DNA of 64,000 nucleotides from Lantana camara (GCA_037501455.1 CM074856.1:53473001-53537000), one strand, 5' to 3'; numbered from the stretch's first letter, positions 33,069 to 47,974 are shown. The notes: a model not told the origin generated them from the sequence alone. Made by a program: numbers and translations.

Positions 33069-35169
33069 TTTAAAAAAAATTTGCCATAATCTCGTTATCA
33101 AAATATTTCTAAAAATATTTTAATAGACAACGGAACAAATAGGCTAGAACAACTCTAGTATATAAATACATGAATAACATAATTTTAAATCATAGAGCAT
33201 ATAAACGCAATATGTAATTAATAATTTTGGTAGCATAACGGTATTACCTTACTGCAAAATATGGCTATTAACGCACTTTTCCAGCACCTTTATTTCTCGT
33301 GAAGCTGACAGAGCTTCCCCGTAATTTCCCCGGTTTAAAACTTTGGAGTGTGGGCACCGGCAGTATTTCGCTAAATATTCGAGAAAATATTTTTCTAGTA
33401 AAACAATTTTTTTCTAAATCAGAAAATCCCTATTTTCGAATAATTAAGTGGATAATATATTAATTATATAACCACCTAATTAAATATTAATTAATCCTTA
33501 ATTAAAGATTAATTAATTAAAGGGAGGAAATATGTCGTGAGGCTTTTAAAACTTAAGAAAAGGAATGCAGAAATTGATGATCTGAAAATGTGAAACGAAG
33601 CCCTATTTATAGGCATAAAATGGGACATCCGAGTCTTTTTTGCATTTTTGGCGTACAAGCCAAGTCCCAACACCCAATCAGAAGACGCCACCTGAAAGCT
33701 TAGGCTGCAATGTGTCCAATGCCGCCGACCACGTGCCAAACAAGCTTGGCACGCGCCCGCATGCGCCGCCAGAAGCTTCTGTATGTGCATGGCGCGCGTG
33801 GGGCACACGCCGACACGAGGAGGTACCGCGTGTCCGGTTCAGCTGGTCCGATCGGCGGTTCAGCCTTGTGACCGGTTCGACAGTGAACCGGCCAGTTCAA
33901 CATGGTTTGAACCATTTTGACGTGGTGAATTCTAATTCGTCCATGTGTCCTGGTCAGTCCAACTTAGACCCGATCCTATCCGAATTGTTGACCCATTTAC
34001 CGATCTACCCAGATCCATTCTGGACCGTCCACATGTGATGCCCAATGGTGCTAACCGGCTGACGTGGTGTGACACCTCAGCTGCAAAGTTAGCAAAACTT
34101 TTTTTTTTTAATTTTATTTTCTCCAAAATAAAATTTGGAACATTTCCAACTCTTTGGAATTTAATTTATTTTCTCAAAATAAATCCTTTGGCTATTTTCA
34201 AACACTTTGAAATTTTATTTTTCTCTCTACTTTTAATATTTTCTATTTTGGTGTTCGTTGGGGCTTGTAGGGGGACCTACAGGACTAATTAATTTTAGCT
34301 CCAAACGGGTCAATCTATTAATATCTCATGGAAATAATTGATTACCGTTTAACAATATTTAACTCCACTATATAAATATTGTTGCACTCTAAAATTAATT
34401 AAATTATTTGCAAATTTCTCGATCTAGAATAATTTCTCATTTTACTCCTCCATACAGATATCCATGAAAAATAAATCAATACTACTATCATTTATTTGTC
34501 ACTTCCAATCTGAAATTTCTTAATTTGCCTTAAGTCCAAATTCTCTGTATGTGAAACACATTCAACATACAACTCTGGTGACACACATACGAAGTACTTT
34601 AGCCAAGTTTTAATTCGAACTTTTGCAAATCGATTTCACGGATATCTTTTAACCTCCCAACAAGGCCACAAATTCCTCTATCAGTATTATTCTTTAGCAC
34701 ATTTCATGCAATCACCGAATGTACAAAGTATTTTGGCCATCCGTTACCGAGACCTCACTTCTGAGTACATCACATACTACATGCCTAAAGTCGAAACACT
34801 GCCAGGATTAAAAGTCCAATGCTTCCCCGAGATTTTTTGTTCATTTTAGATAGCAGTGTAAAATAAACAATCTTAGTGGTCTAGTTTGATGTTTCCAATC
34901 CCATTGAAAATCATCAATGTGTGATAACCGGAAACTCTACTTCCCTATAACGAAAGACTAATCATCTTAAATAACACATCATAGTCTCAATAAGAATATT
35001 TTCTTATCATACCGACTAAAATTTTAATGACGCGTGATTTCGGTATTTAAGGTCTTTTTCTATGAAACACATTTCATATAAAAATACTATCACACGTCAT
35101 TAATTATTAAATTCATAAAATACTCATAATTTGCAATAATTTCAGTTTTATTAATCTAAAATATTTACA
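33069..35169 (-). mobile_element. Probable LTR insertion (minus orientation), copy 2
   Basis: Counterpart of 3650-5750, with the same minus-strand TATAAATA box (near 33606-33615) and GC-rich middle. Element limits remain approximate. Confidence 0.45.
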
Positions 35170-35188
35170 ATATAATTGAATTTCTTGG

Positions 35189-35935
35189 CCATCAAACCCA
35201 ATAGAGGCACTTTCTAGCTTACTTCTGTTTACTGGGCCAGGTTTTGAGCTCGAGGTAGATGCTCGTTAATCGATCAGATGGTTGCATCAACCTGGGCCAT
35301 TGTGACAGGAGACACATTCTTAGTCTTGCCCTCTTTTTAGATTCTCTTCAATCGACTCATCCTGAGAATGCTTAGATCTGCAAAGTCAAAAAGAAGATCG
35401 ATTAGACGGATCAAAATCATACACGAGCCAAAGAAAAATAAATAACAAATTCAAGGGGCCTGGTCGAGACGGGACCAAGTTGAAGTAAGAGCATATCAAA
35501 TCGAAATTGACGTAATCTCAACCCTCAAACTAGGCCCGCTTCGACCAAATGCCCCATCCTCGTTAGGTGTTCATGATCTAAAACCCATAATTGGGTTAGA
35601 AGGTCAAAATTCTCATGGAACCAAGATCGAGATCGAGTCGACAACCTCTTTGGTTCCACGACTGTCCACGTAGTTCGAAACGGTGGAGCCATTGGGCAGT
35701 CAATGAAGCAGACTTAGACTTTCAATCTCTCCCGTTGGAGGAGTTTGGGATCGTAACCACCTTACAATTCGGCTTTTATTGGATATTGCAGTACCCCGAT
35801 CCTGACTTAGAAGAGTTGTTCAAAGTAAAGAATTCCCCAAATCCTCGACTTGTGGCTCGAATCCCTAGTACCTCATGATGATTATTGTACTGTGCATCAG
35901 TGCAATTGAGTTCGGCGTGAGTGAGCCGGGCAGAT
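35189..35935 (-). pseudogene. Antisense gene, middle part, copy 2
   Basis: Counterpart of 5770-6516, with one substitution at 35452. It bridges the N-terminal domain (37972-38456) and the coiled-coil tail across two inserted LTRs. Confidence 0.5.
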
Positions 35936-35940
35936 GTTGA

Positions 35941-37966
35941 TGTTAGGAATAGTGCCCTTAAAGCAGATGTTTGTTTTACTATTTCCTTGTAAAATCACAA
36001 ACAGTCTTTGAATAATAAACTAGATGATTTTGTTCATAGGCAATCACTTCTTTATGTGCTTATTTATGTCTGTTTGGGTTGACTGTGTTTTGCTTGTATT
36101 GAACTCCCCTAATCCGATGAGGCCGTTAAGAACTTTGTCAGGAACGACACATGAAACAAGTTCTTAACTCCATAGGTGAGGATTAGAAACTTCTCCAAGT
36201 CAATGAGTCCGACAGACAGTGGGAGTGTCGACCTTGACTCTGCTGAGACTTGCTTGTGTGATTATGTCCTTTTGAAGGATCACTTAGTTTCATGGGGTGA
36301 TAAGTGCATATGTTGATGCGTTCATAATACATAAGGGTGATTGTTACAAGAACTTTATCACTGAGATGTCCCGAGTGAGAACATTCCTAAATGGGAAAGA
36401 AAGTTTCCTGAAATTTCCAGATTAGGAAATATCTCACAGGTCAATGACGTAATTGGTTAATCCTTAGACTTGAGATTCTGTAATGTCTCATATGAGCTAA
36501 CTCTATAATCTTTGATATAGGCTCAAAAGGGTGTCGCCATATAGATACCTGAACCACGGCCTATGTTGGGATTACACAAGTGGCATATGTAGAATTAGTA
36601 GAATCGATAAAAGACCTACACTTGTTGAGAACAAGAATGATCTCTTACTGATTGAGTTGTTTGTAGTCCATTAGACATTAAACCCTTGGCCAAGGTGGAT
36701 AAAAGATCAAGACATCTAGAAAATGGGGTTTTCTAGGATTGAGATCGAAATGGATATGAAACGAACTTAACTTTAAAGATCAAGAATATTTGGACTCTGA
36801 GAATATTCTCATGCCTTAGTTCTTGATTGAGAGATGGAGTTGTAGAAGGATCGTATTTCACTGATTGTCATTGACCGAAAGGTTCATTGATCCATTTAAT
36901 TATTCGGCTAGGGGTCACACACCCATTGCTAGATTACTGTAGTGTGATCTATGAAGTGATTAATTAATTAGGGAATTAATTAATTGTTGTCACTGCTAAT
37001 CAAATAATGAACCTAAAGGGTCACACACAAATGCCAGAACACGAGGGTTATGGTAGGATGTTAATATGATTAACGAAGGATGAAATTGTTGATCGAAAAG
37101 GAGCATGGATTGCGTGGGTAGCTGCCACGTGTCGAGCACACGTGGCTACCACGTGTCGCGTAGTCCACGTGGCTTGCACGTGTCACGCACACGTGGCTCG
37201 TGCGTGGCTGCTTCATGTGTGTGGAATTTTCCACACGCGAATTCTTTTCTAGAATTAATTAATTAAATTGTAATTAATTAATTTTGGTCTTTTAATTAAT
37301 TATTGAATTAATTGTTAAGACTATTCTCAAATAAACTTAACCCAATAAATAATTAATTGGGAATTAATTGATTTATTGAATATTGACTTTTAACTTTAGG
37401 AAAGTTGAAAAGTCCAACTTCCTATTGTAGTAGAGAGAAGTTTATTCTTGCAAGAGTTGGAGAACAAGTTGTGGACTTATTTTCTCCAATTAAATTAAAT
37501 AATTAATTAGTTAATTAGTGAGTAAGAAAACAATCCAATTGGTTCTTGGAAACCCTAGGGGTTCGAACCAACCTAGTATTTATACTAGGGATGATACTTC
37601 TCTTATTCTTTAGACCAACACTCACGAAGTGTTAAGTTTTTGAGAAAAATAAAAGAAAAGTTTTCAAAGCAAAAATCCTAACCTTAACATAAGCCATAGA
37701 ACTAGCATTCTCAATCGCTTGATCGTGTTCTAGGTTTGGTGTGGATAAGCTTTGGAGGATTTCTACTTTGGGATCTAATCGAAGGCCGTTTGAGGGACTT
37801 TCCGCTTGAAGGGTGTTTGTTAGGCGGTAACAACATCACAAGAAAGATTCAATTAAAGTGAGTTTCTTGATACACCCAACGTTACAGTACGAAAATTGCA
37901 AGACGAAGATTAAACTTGTGGAAAATTTTAAACTTCCACTACTCAACTCTTTCGTGTTTTCCAACA
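35941..37966. mobile_element. Solo LTR, 2026 bp, TSD GTTGA, copy 2
   Basis: Counterpart of 6522-8547, with GTTGA at 35936-35940 and 37967-37971. It differs by one base (T at 36021 for G). The CACGTG cluster is unchanged. Confidence 0.92.
37126..37195. promoter_or_regulatory. Cluster of six CACGTG motifs in the solo LTR, copy 2
   Basis: Identical to 7707-7776: six G-box cores in 70 bp. The second copy doubles the number of candidate binding sites at the locus. Confidence 0.6.
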
Positions 37967-37971
37967 GTTGA

Positions 37972-38456
37972 ATATCATGAAAAGGGTCGAGAGGGGTGGA
38001 ATCAAAGGGAACCTGAATCCATGCTTAACCGAGGAGTAATACACCCCAGAGGAATTTATGACCTGGAAGGCCCCTACTCTCTCCCTTTCTAGTGGGAGTC
38101 GAACAGTGCCCTCCTTCGGGAGATCGAGCCAATTCTGGACTTCCCTGAACTTTGAGTCTGAGATCGTTGATGCCTTTTGCTCCACTGATGTCAGGGTTCG
38201 ATATACATGTTTGGTTTTCTCCTTTGGAGGTGACTCTATCACTCTCTTCTCCCTCCTCTTCCTCCGGCTCATCGACGAGCTGGTACTTGGTTTGAGAGGT
38301 CGATGTCGGGCCTCCTCGATTGCCACTTGGGCTTGGGTTATCTCCCTCATTTGACGAACCCAAAAGGGATCCTAATCTTTCAGTTGGGAGAGGGGGAACC
38401 GTGTTCGGGTCTTGGTCTCAATCCGGAGATGGGGTGAAAGATGGGTTGTTCTCCAT
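37972..38456 (-). pseudogene. Antisense gene, N-terminal gypsy-type putative transposase domain, copy 2
   Basis: Counterpart of 8553-9037: ATG at 38456, acidic leader, the domain ending HGFRFPLIPPL, then the solo LTR. The early stop and frame change are shared with copy 1. Confidence 0.65.
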
Positions 38457-38603
38457 ACTTATGAAATAAATTAAAAACAAGAAAGGTCGTCCTCAATTAT
38501 CATTTGTTGATACCTTGAATTGAAGCTCACAGATCGGTTCTAGTCAAAGCAGTTCGGGAATTCTGGATCTCCAAAGCATGAAATGAGGGAATGGCGGGCC
38601 TCC

Positions 38604-38611
38604 TATTTATA
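38604..38611 (-). promoter_or_regulatory. TATA box for the antisense gene, copy 2
   Basis: TATAAATA on the minus strand, 148 bp upstream of the ATG at 38456, as in copy 1. Confidence 0.5.
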
Positions 38612-38898
38612 GGAATTGAAAAAGTAACTTTTCAAAATACGAAATGACGCAATGATTGCTCACCGAGATCGATTTGCTCAAAAGACACGCCCCATTAAAT
38701 ATGGCGGCGGTTCCAAAGTGACAATCACGATGGTTCCCCTATCCATTGCCAGATCAATGAAATTACCACTGCGAATTTTCACGCTGGCAATAGGAAAACT
38801 TTCATGAATAATTGATCCTTAAAACATATAAAAACCAATCGGGGGTTTAGAAAAAGTATTGGGGTATACCAGGGATGATTTATTAATTATTCGTACAT

Positions 38899-39210
38899 TA
38901 AATTCAATAACAAACAATATTTTCTTTGATATATGTAGAAAAATATATATCATTTTAAATATAATATAAATTAATCTAATTTTATACGATTAAAAAAAGT
39001 TATAGTAAATAAATATTATTTACTAAATTTATTTATTACGGTTAACGTAGCAAATAATTATTATTTACTACGATTATTCATTACAGTTCATATTCGTAGC
39101 AAACATATACTATTTACTACCCTTATTTATACGTTATAATTTTGTAGCAAATAACTAGTATTTACTACGGTTATAGGAACGTAGCAAAAAATTAGTATTT
39201 TTTCTTGTAG
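38899..39210. mobile_element. CACTA-like terminal fragment, copy 2
   Basis: Counterpart of 9480-9791, with the same degenerate CACTACAAGAAAA-like end and GTAGCAAAT subterminal words. No transposase or second terminus. Confidence 0.5.
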
Positions 39211-39434
39211 CATATAAATATACCCATAGTTATCCAGAAACTATAGCTACCCATCCCAGTATAACGTTCAACTTGGCCACCCCTCACTCCATCTAGATAT
39301 GTAAGTTGATATAAAATTTTCGAAAATGACATATGTATATATTATATTGTATGAACAATATACATTAACAATTATGTTTTTATGTTTTAAATTTTACTAA
39401 ATTAGCCGACATCAATTTTGCTTTCTTTGTTTTG

Positions 39435-39439
<5 letters not shown>

Positions 39440-39480
<41 letters not shown>
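39440..39480. repeat. (TA)n microsatellite, copy 2
   Basis: A TA run of 41 nt, six longer than in copy 1. It shifts the alignment offset between the copies from 29419 to 29425. Confidence 0.98.
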
Positions 39481-39483
<3 letters not shown>

Positions 39484-39666
39484 GTCATTCCAGGCTTCGA
39501 GCCCAACTAGTGACTGATCCAGTGGAATTAATAACCAGTAAGGTCCTCGGTTTCTCTCTCCAGTGTGGTTTTTAAAACAATGCAAAAACAGGATCGTAAT
39601 TCGTATGAACCATCTAAAAAGTAAAAAAAGAAAGCTTTCAACAATAACTGTTCTTTCTGTTACCAG

Positions 39667-42600
39667 TTTATCGAGATACACATCTTGGAGCAGATATCGC
39701 ATTGCATCTGGTTAAAGATTACCCGGAATTGTCTGCAATGAAACTTGAAGATGGCAGTTCTGCTTTGAAAATGATCGCCCTTTATGAGACTGCCGCTGAA
39801 AAAGAAAAAGAGTTGACCCCTCTGGGACTTTGGGTTAATCTATCTGGTGAGTACTATCGCTTTTCCTAACGGCTAACGCAATTCCCATCCGCTTCATTTC
39901 AGTTTATTTTTGGGAAAGTAAGTTTGTCAAACTCAACCAATAATTATATCATAAATTGTATTTTACTAAATAATCAGTGGATTAGCTACGCAGTAGTCTT
40001 TCTAAAATAATATTTAATTTTCTGTTCTGTTTCTCCACTGATTATCTCGAGCTCATTGGAGACGGACTGACAAGCAAGCAATAGAACTTGTGAAATGCTT
40101 GTGCAAGAATATGGAATCCTTAGATTACTGTAAAGCTTCCGCAATTTATGAAGATGCAATACTAACGGCAGCATGTTTAGGGAACCACAAGATGATAAAA
40201 GTGATAGTAGCTACATTTCCTGCAGCAATCTACACACGGGACATGTATACCAAGCAAACCATATTTCATGTGGCAGCTGAAAACCTCCACGAAAGAGTGT
40301 TCGATCTCATTGATAACAATGGAAATTTTAAAGACCAAATTTCGAATATGAGGGATTCTTCCGGGAACACCTTCTTGCACTCGGCTGCAAGATTATCCAC
40401 TCCGCGGAAGCTCAATCTAGTTAATGGTGCAGCTCTCCAAATGCAGTATGAAATATCATGGTTCAAGGTACGTATGCAACTAGATCTGTTTGAGCCATTA
40501 ATCATGTCTTTAGCCTTTACCCCACACACATACATACGTTTATATATACATACATAGTAGCTTTTCAACGGGCAAAGGATACCATTCATTTTATCCGTGA
40601 CACCAAAATTTAAATTAGAAATTGGTATAACGCATATAACCTTTCTTTTGCCCAATTAAATTCTTAGCACAATATATGAAATAGTTTCAAAAAAAAAAAA
40701 AAAAAAAGAGCATAATATATGAAATTATTATGAAAAAAGCCTTTACAGTTTAATTTATTTAATTAATTAATAACTTGTAACACCGCATCTAGATGCGCAT
40801 GCTACAACATACAAGTTTCCAGTAAACAAAATATAAATATTTACTCTGTATTTCTATTACATATTTTAAGTAATTAATTTTATGGTTCTACTTATCTCAC
40901 AAACATCGGTAAGATTTTTTTCTTCACAAGCAATTAATATGTTCTTTTTTCTTACATATAATTCTCTCTTAAATATTGATTTATATAAAAAGTAAAACTC
41001 TAATTATTAATATTATCATAAAAACTTTAATAATTTGAAAATTTTAATAATATAAAACAATGACTAGGAAAATAGAAACACCAAATTTCCTAGGAAAAAA
41101 TTCAAAGTAAATCAAAATTTTACAAGAATTCACCGCATAGTTAAAAGTACATCAAGAATTTCACTGTAAAATCAACTAAATCAAAAATTTACACCAAGAA
41201 CTCAACAAAATTAAAAATAAATATAATCACTCACTCTCTTTTACTTTTTTTTCTTTCAATTTTCTTTTTTCTCTTAAAAATCGTTTTGTGTGAATAGGTA
41301 TTTATAATATAAATATCATTTTTCTTTTCCATACAAGGTGTTACTTGTATAATATTGTGCTTTGTTAGTAATTGATAAAATTACTTTTCTAATTGGTCAA
41401 CAAAGAAGAATTGAGAAAATTAAATAGTAAAACCAAAAATTTTAAAACACGGGATCAATTCTCAATTTAGATTAATTAGTCAAATATTATATTATAGAAA
41501 ACTTAATAATTAATCTTAATGCTGAAAAATTGTTCTGTATCGAAAACTCATTGTTACGGAAAGTAAGAATATAATTTTCCTTACTTGTCTTACTTTGTTA
41601 TAAAATTGAAAATAATTTATCAAATAAATTCAACATAAAAACTGTTGAGTATAAAAGAGGAGAGAGGGGAGACGAGGAGATATAGAAATGAGAAATGAGA
41701 AATAACATAAAACAAAGGGAGGAGGGAGAAGAGGGAAAATTATATTTGCTTATTTATAAATTAAAGACTTAAGTTATATTTTCTTACATTTAATGTAATA
41801 GACTTGTTCTTTTAATTGGTTGAATTCGAACAAATCGGATTTGAAATACAATTTTCCAAGACATTAACTCTCTTAGACGTCATAAACAAGTTGCATTTTT
41901 TTAGCATCATATCTTACACTAGTGAAACATCCGGGTTGTTAAAACAGATCATTGAAAAGATTGTTCAACCTAATTTGAGAGAAGCGGCAAACAACGCTGG
42001 AAAAACTCCGTGGATGGTTTTCACCAAGGAACATGCAAGTTTGAAAGCAGAAGCAGAAAAGTGGATAAAAGATACAGCCAATGCCTGCATAATTGTGGCA
42101 GCATTGATTGCCACAGTTTCATTTGCTGCAGCTATTACTGTACCTGGTGGGAATGAGAGCAACACCGGCCACCCTTTACTTTCTAAAAAAAATGCCTTCA
42201 AAAAATTTTTCCATTTAAACATGTTGTACTTCGCAACATCCATAACTTCTCTATTTTTTTTTCATATCCTCCATCACTTCGCGCTGTGCAGAGCAAGATT
42301 TTTGTAAGAATTTGACATCATATTATGGGTGTATTATTCTTGGAGGGATACCAAATTCCTTGGTAGGAATCCATAGAATAAAGTCCATGATATGTTGAAT
42401 GAATCGGAAGCAATTTATTGCTGGATATTCATTTGAATTCGAAATAAGGCTGGTACAGGCTAGTTCCAGACAGTTACAAAATGTAAATTGTGTAACATTA
42501 ATGGGCTAATATCAGGTCAAAAACGTTCCAGACGCTTTGTAACCTTATTTTCAGCATTATGACTGTCTTAATTGTAAGGTTTATGGCCCTCCATAAACCA

Positions 42601-43844
42601 GGTAATTAATGGCTATTGATGTCATGGTTTCTCCCCTATAAATACAAAGTTCCAGACCACAGAAATGAGAGAAGAATTGAGGAAACAAGTGGTGATTTAG
42701 GATAGCAATAGAGAGTCTAGATAACTTTCTGGTTTGGTGCTGATAAGCACACTTTGTTGCAAAATTACACGCACTGGTATTTGAGAGTATTGTGATAAAA
42801 CATCTTTCCAGCACAAAAACACACGGTTTCTAAAGTACCAGCAAGACACCACTATCTCTCATAAGAGCCCTGGTTAGTAGTCGAAGTGAGATTCTCCTGA
42901 GATCGTGCGTATCTGTGATTCGGAAATCTTTAGACTGTGTTATCCTAGAAGGAGCTTAGTAGCAACCCACCGCACCGGTAGTGGGGCGAATACTTCTTTA
43001 AGGCAAGCCGGCTTTTGCCGTCGATTCAGTCACAACAAATGATAAGTTTCCTCATTTACATGTTCTGGTACATTACTAGTATTTATCCTCATAAGAGTCT
43101 GCACTCTTCTGGAACTTATACTATGTCAGATCTGTGTACTGGTACTTTCATTGATACATATCGAATATGCATGTTGTTGGTATTCATGTCTTGATTTATA
43201 TGTTCCAAATAGCTTCTGGTACTTACGTTTCAAACCATGTATCTATGTTACACATCATATGTATATTGTGGTACCTACTCTATGGTTAATATCTTCTCTG
43301 GTACCTATGCTGATTATGATCTATTATACTTGGGAAGTTGTACTCTTATGAATCTAGACAATGATGGGAATGAATGTGTTGAACCTACTGGCTGAAGAAC
43401 TCATTAATTTGGATCTACATATTATTGGTACTTATATTGGTATGTTTCAACATGATTCTCGTACTTATGATTTGAATCACTCATCCACGTTGTACATCGT
43501 ATGTATATTGCAAAGCCTAATTATTCATCATTCATCATGTTTTATAATTTGGCACTACCGCAAGTTGTTTTTCCAACAATTTTCTTATTTCTGTGCCAAT
43601 GTTACTAACTTTGAACTTTACTTTGCTATTCTTATCGGTGATTTGGTTGTTGGCGGCCTTCAATCTCGCTGCTTATCTGCTAGGTAGTCAGGAAAAAATG
43701 GTGGGCGTTCAAGAATTGGTGCTTCTTTGTATTCTCCCAATATTAGCATTTATGTATCTACATATCCCCCTTCTTAAGAGCAGATTTCAAGATTTCAATT
43801 CAAACTATCGGAGACAAAAGAAGGATATTCAGGCTTGGAATTAG
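39667..43844 (+). pseudogene. Ankyrin-repeat/PGG-domain gene fragment, copy 2
   Basis: Exon pieces are 39667-39846, about 40052-40467, 41948-42302 and about 43575-43844, with the same splice borders, ankyrin motifs, PGG motif (AAAITVPGG) and final membrane segments as copy 1. I saw no base difference from copy 1 in these exons. The T-run frame slip, missing N-terminus and inserted LTR are shared, so both copies descend from one already damaged gene. A shortened membrane protein from the PGG exon cannot be excluded. Confidence 0.8.
42393..43037. mobile_element. Probable solo LTR, ~645 bp, inside the ankyrin gene, copy 2
   Basis: Counterpart of 12968-13612, with the same TGTTG/CAACA ends, the ATGATA flanks offset by one A, and the TATA-like motif near 42636. 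Confidence 0.55.
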
Positions 43845-43851
43845 TGTGAAC

Positions 43852-46474
43852 TAGGCCTGGAAATGGGCGGATATTATCCGGGCCGAACTCCAGACCCAAT
43901 AATTACCCATTATTTATGGTTGGGCCCAGATCCTACCCAAACCCAACATATACCCAATGGGTCTGAACCCACTCTATTTGGGCCTGGATCTGGGTCTACC
44001 CAATCAATTATTATTATTATAATATATGTTGACCCATTTTTGTCTAGTTTCATCCGTTTTTCGACCTGTTCAATATATTTTGGGTCCGTTTCATCTATTT
44101 TTGGAATCGTTTGACCAATTTTGATCCCGTTTCACTCGTTTTTTATCCACTCGACCTATTTTGGACTCGTTCAACCCGTTTTGGGCCCGTTTCACTCGTT
44201 TTTCGACCCGTTCTACTTATTTTGAACCCACTTGACTCGTTTTGGACTCGTTTCACCCGTTTTTAATCTGTTCAACCTATTTTAGACTCGTTCGACCCTT
44301 TTTCGGCCCGTTTTACCCGTTTTTTGATTCGTTCGACCTATTTTGGACCCATTTCACCTGTTTTTTGATCTGTTTGACCTATTTTGGTCTCACTCGACCC
44401 CTTTTGGACCCATTTCACCCATTTTTTGACTCGTTTGACCCATTTTGGGCCTGTTTCATTTGTTTTTTGATTGATTTGACCTTTTTTGAACTCATTTAAC
44501 CCGTTTCACCCGTTTTCCAATTCGTTCGATCTAATTTGGACTCGTTTCACCAATTTTGGGCATGTTTCACCCATTGTTCAATATGTTTGACCCGTTTTGG
44601 GCCAGTTTTACCAGTTCTTCGACTCGTTTGACCTATTTTGGACTCATTTGACCCATTTTTGTCCCGTTTCACCCCGTATTGCCAGTTCGACCTATTTTGG
44701 ACTCATTTATTTTTTTTTTGACTCGTTTTATCTATTTTTTGAGTTGTTCAACTAATTTTAGACTCATTTGACCTATTTTGGACCCGTTTCACCCATTTTT
44801 CAATTCGTTCTACCTATTTTGAACTCGTTCAATTTTTTGACCCATTTGTCCCCATTTTAGATCCATGTGACCCATTTGGACCGTTTTACCCATTTTGGAT
44901 CCATTTGGAATCAATTTAACCCATTTAACCCAATTTAGATCTATTTGACCCATTTGGACTGTTTTACCCGGTTGGATCCATTTGGACCGTTTTACCCATT
45001 TTGGATCCATTTGATCCAAATGGATCTACTTGACCCATTTGAATCCATTTAACCCATTAGGGATCTATTTGACCCATTTGGAATCAATTTAAACTGTTTA
45101 ACCTAATTTAGATCCATTTAGCCCATTTCGACTGTTTTACCCGGTTGGATCCATTTGGACCATTTTACCCATTTTGGATCCATTTGATCCAAATGGACCT
45201 ACTTGACCCATTTGGATCCGTTTGACTCATTTTGAATCCATTTTACCCATTTTGGATTAACTTGAGCCATTTGGATCCGTTTGACCCATTTTAAATCCAT
45301 TTAACCCATTCGGAATCAATTTAACCCGTTTAACTCATTTTAGATTCATTTGACCCATTTGAATTGTTTTACACAGTTGGATCTATTTGGACCGTTTTAC
45401 CAATTTTGGGTCCGTTTGATCAATCAATTTGACCCATTTTTTATCCATTTGAACTGTTTTACCCAGTTGGGTCAATTTGGACAGTTTTATCCATTTTGGA
45501 TCTATTTGACCCACTTAATCCAGTTAAACCCATTTTGGATCTGTTTGACCCATTTGGATCCATTAAACCCAAAATGGGTCGAATGGGTCCAAAATATATC
45601 GAATAGGTCGAACGAGTTAAAAACTATTAAATGGGTCGAAAATAGGTTGAACGGGTCAAAAAATAATTTAAATGGGTCAAAAATAGGTAAAACGGGTCGA
45701 AAAATAGTTATAATGGGTCTCAAATAGGTCGAAAGGGTTCAAAACAGTTAAAATAGGTCTAAAATAGATTGAATGAGTAAAAACGGTTAAAAATATCTAA
45801 AATAGGTTGAATGGGTCGAAAAACGGTCGAAATGGGTCTAAAATAGGTCGAACAGGTCGAAAAAAGGTTAAAATGGGTCTAAAATGGGTTGAACAAGTAA
45901 AAAACGGTTGAAAATGGTCCAAAATAAGTCGAATAGGTCCAAAAACGATCGAAATGGGTCTAAAATAGGTCGAACGGGTCAAAAAACTGTTAAAATGGGT
46001 CTATAATGGGTTGAACAAGTCAAAAACGGTTGAAAATGGTCCAAAATAAGTCGAATAGGTCAAAAAACAGTTAAAATAGGTCGAGCAGGCTAAAAAATGG
46101 TTAAATAAGTCTGAAATATGTCGAACGGGTCGAAAAAAGGTTAAAATGAGTCTAAAATAGGTCGAATGGGTCGAAAAACGATTGAAACGGGTACGTAATG
46201 TGTTAGAATAGTTCAAAAACAGGTCAAACGCTTCAAAAACGAGTGAAATTGGTACAAAATATGCCGAAAATGAATAAAATGAGTTAAATGGATTCAAAAT
46301 AAGATAAATGGGTCAAAAATTGAGAATGGTAAATTTATGATAGAATTTGGGTAGTACATGGGTAAATGGGTATTGGGTATAATTTGGGTTTGGGTAGAGT
46401 CTCATACCCATTAAAAGAATAAATTGGATTTGGGTCTGGGCCTGAGTCTGGGTAAAATATTTGGGTCTGGCCTG
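43852..46474. repeat. 2.6 kb foldback element, copy 2
   Basis: Counterpart of 14427-17049, orientation switch near 45566. One substitution seen (C at 44370 for T). This array of near-identical short words is almost unchanged between copies, which argues for a very recent duplication. Confidence 0.8.
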
Positions 46475-46489
46475 TTTCACCCTCTTTTG

Positions 46490-47974
46490 TACAACATTCT
46501 TTTAATCACGCATTTCTAACGTTTCACTGGACAAAGCATTCTTTTAATCACGCATTTCTAACGTTTCACTGGACAAAGTCTTCTTTGAATCACGCATTCT
46601 TAACGTTTCACTGAACAAAACATTCTTTTAATTACGCATTTCTAATGTTTCACTGGACAAAGTCTTCTTTTAATTACGCATTTCTAATATTTCACTGGAC
46701 AAAGTCTTCTTTTAATCACGCATTCTTAACGTTTCACTGGACAAAACATTCTTTTAATTACGCATTTCTAATGTTTCACTGGACAAAGTCTTCTTTTAAT
46801 CACGCATTCTTAACGTTTCACTGCACAAAGTCTTCGTTTAATCACGCATTTCTAACGTTTCACTGGACAAAGCATTCTTTTAATCACGCATTTCTAACGT
46901 TTCACTGGACAAAGTCTTCTTTTAATCACGCATTCTTAACGTTTCACTGGACAAAGCATTCTTTTAATTCTGCATTTCTAATGTTTCACTGGACAAAGTC
47001 TTCTTTTAATCACGCATTCTTAACGTTTCACTGGACAAAGCATTCTTTTAATTCTGCATTTCTAATGTTTCACTGGACAAAGTCTTCTTTTCATCACGCA
47101 TTCTTAACGTTTCACTGGACAAACAATTCTTTTAATTACGCATTTCTAATGTTTCACTGGACAAAGTCTTCTTTTAATTACGCATTCTAATTTTTCACTG
47201 GACAAAGTTTTCTTTTAATCACGCATTCTTAACGTTTCACTGGACAAAGCATTCTTTTAATTACGCATTTCTAATGTTTCACTGGACCAAGTCTTCTTTT
47301 AATCACACATTCTTAACGTTTCACTGGACAAAGCATTCTTTTAATTACGCATTTCTAACGTTTCACTGGACAAAGTCTTCTTTTAATTACGCATTTTTAA
47401 TGTTTCACTGGACAAAGTCTTCGCATTCTTTTAATTACGCATTTCTAATGTTTCACTGGACCAAGTCTTCTTTTAATCACACATTCTTAACGTTTCACTG
47501 GACAAAGCATTCTTTTAATTACGCATTTCTAACGTTTCACTGGACAAAGTCTTCTTTTAATTACGCATTTTTAATGTTTCACTGGACAAAGTCTTCTTTT
47601 AATCACGCATTCTAACGTTTCACTGGACAAAGCATTCTTTTAATCACGCATTTCTAGCGTTTCACTGGACAAAGTATTCTTTTAATCACGCATTCTTAAC
47701 GTTTCACTGGACAAAGTATTCGTTTAATCACGCATTTCTAATGTTTCATTGCATTAAGCATTCTTTTAATCACACATTTCTAACGTTTCACTGGACAAAG
47801 TATTCTTTTAATCACACATTTCTAACGTTTCACTGGACAAAATCTTCTTTTAATCACGCATTTCTAACGTTTCACTGGACAAAGTCTTCTTTTAATCACG
47901 CATTTCTAACAAAGTCTTCTTTTAATCACGTATTTTTAACGTTTCACTGGACAAAGCATTCTTAACGTTTCCAT
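46490..47974. repeat. 42-bp minisatellite, about 35 units, copy 2
   Basis: Counterpart of 17065-18549 with the same unit number, order and shortened units. Minisatellites usually change length quickly, so the identical structure again points to a very recent event or a duplicated assembly segment. Confidence 0.95.
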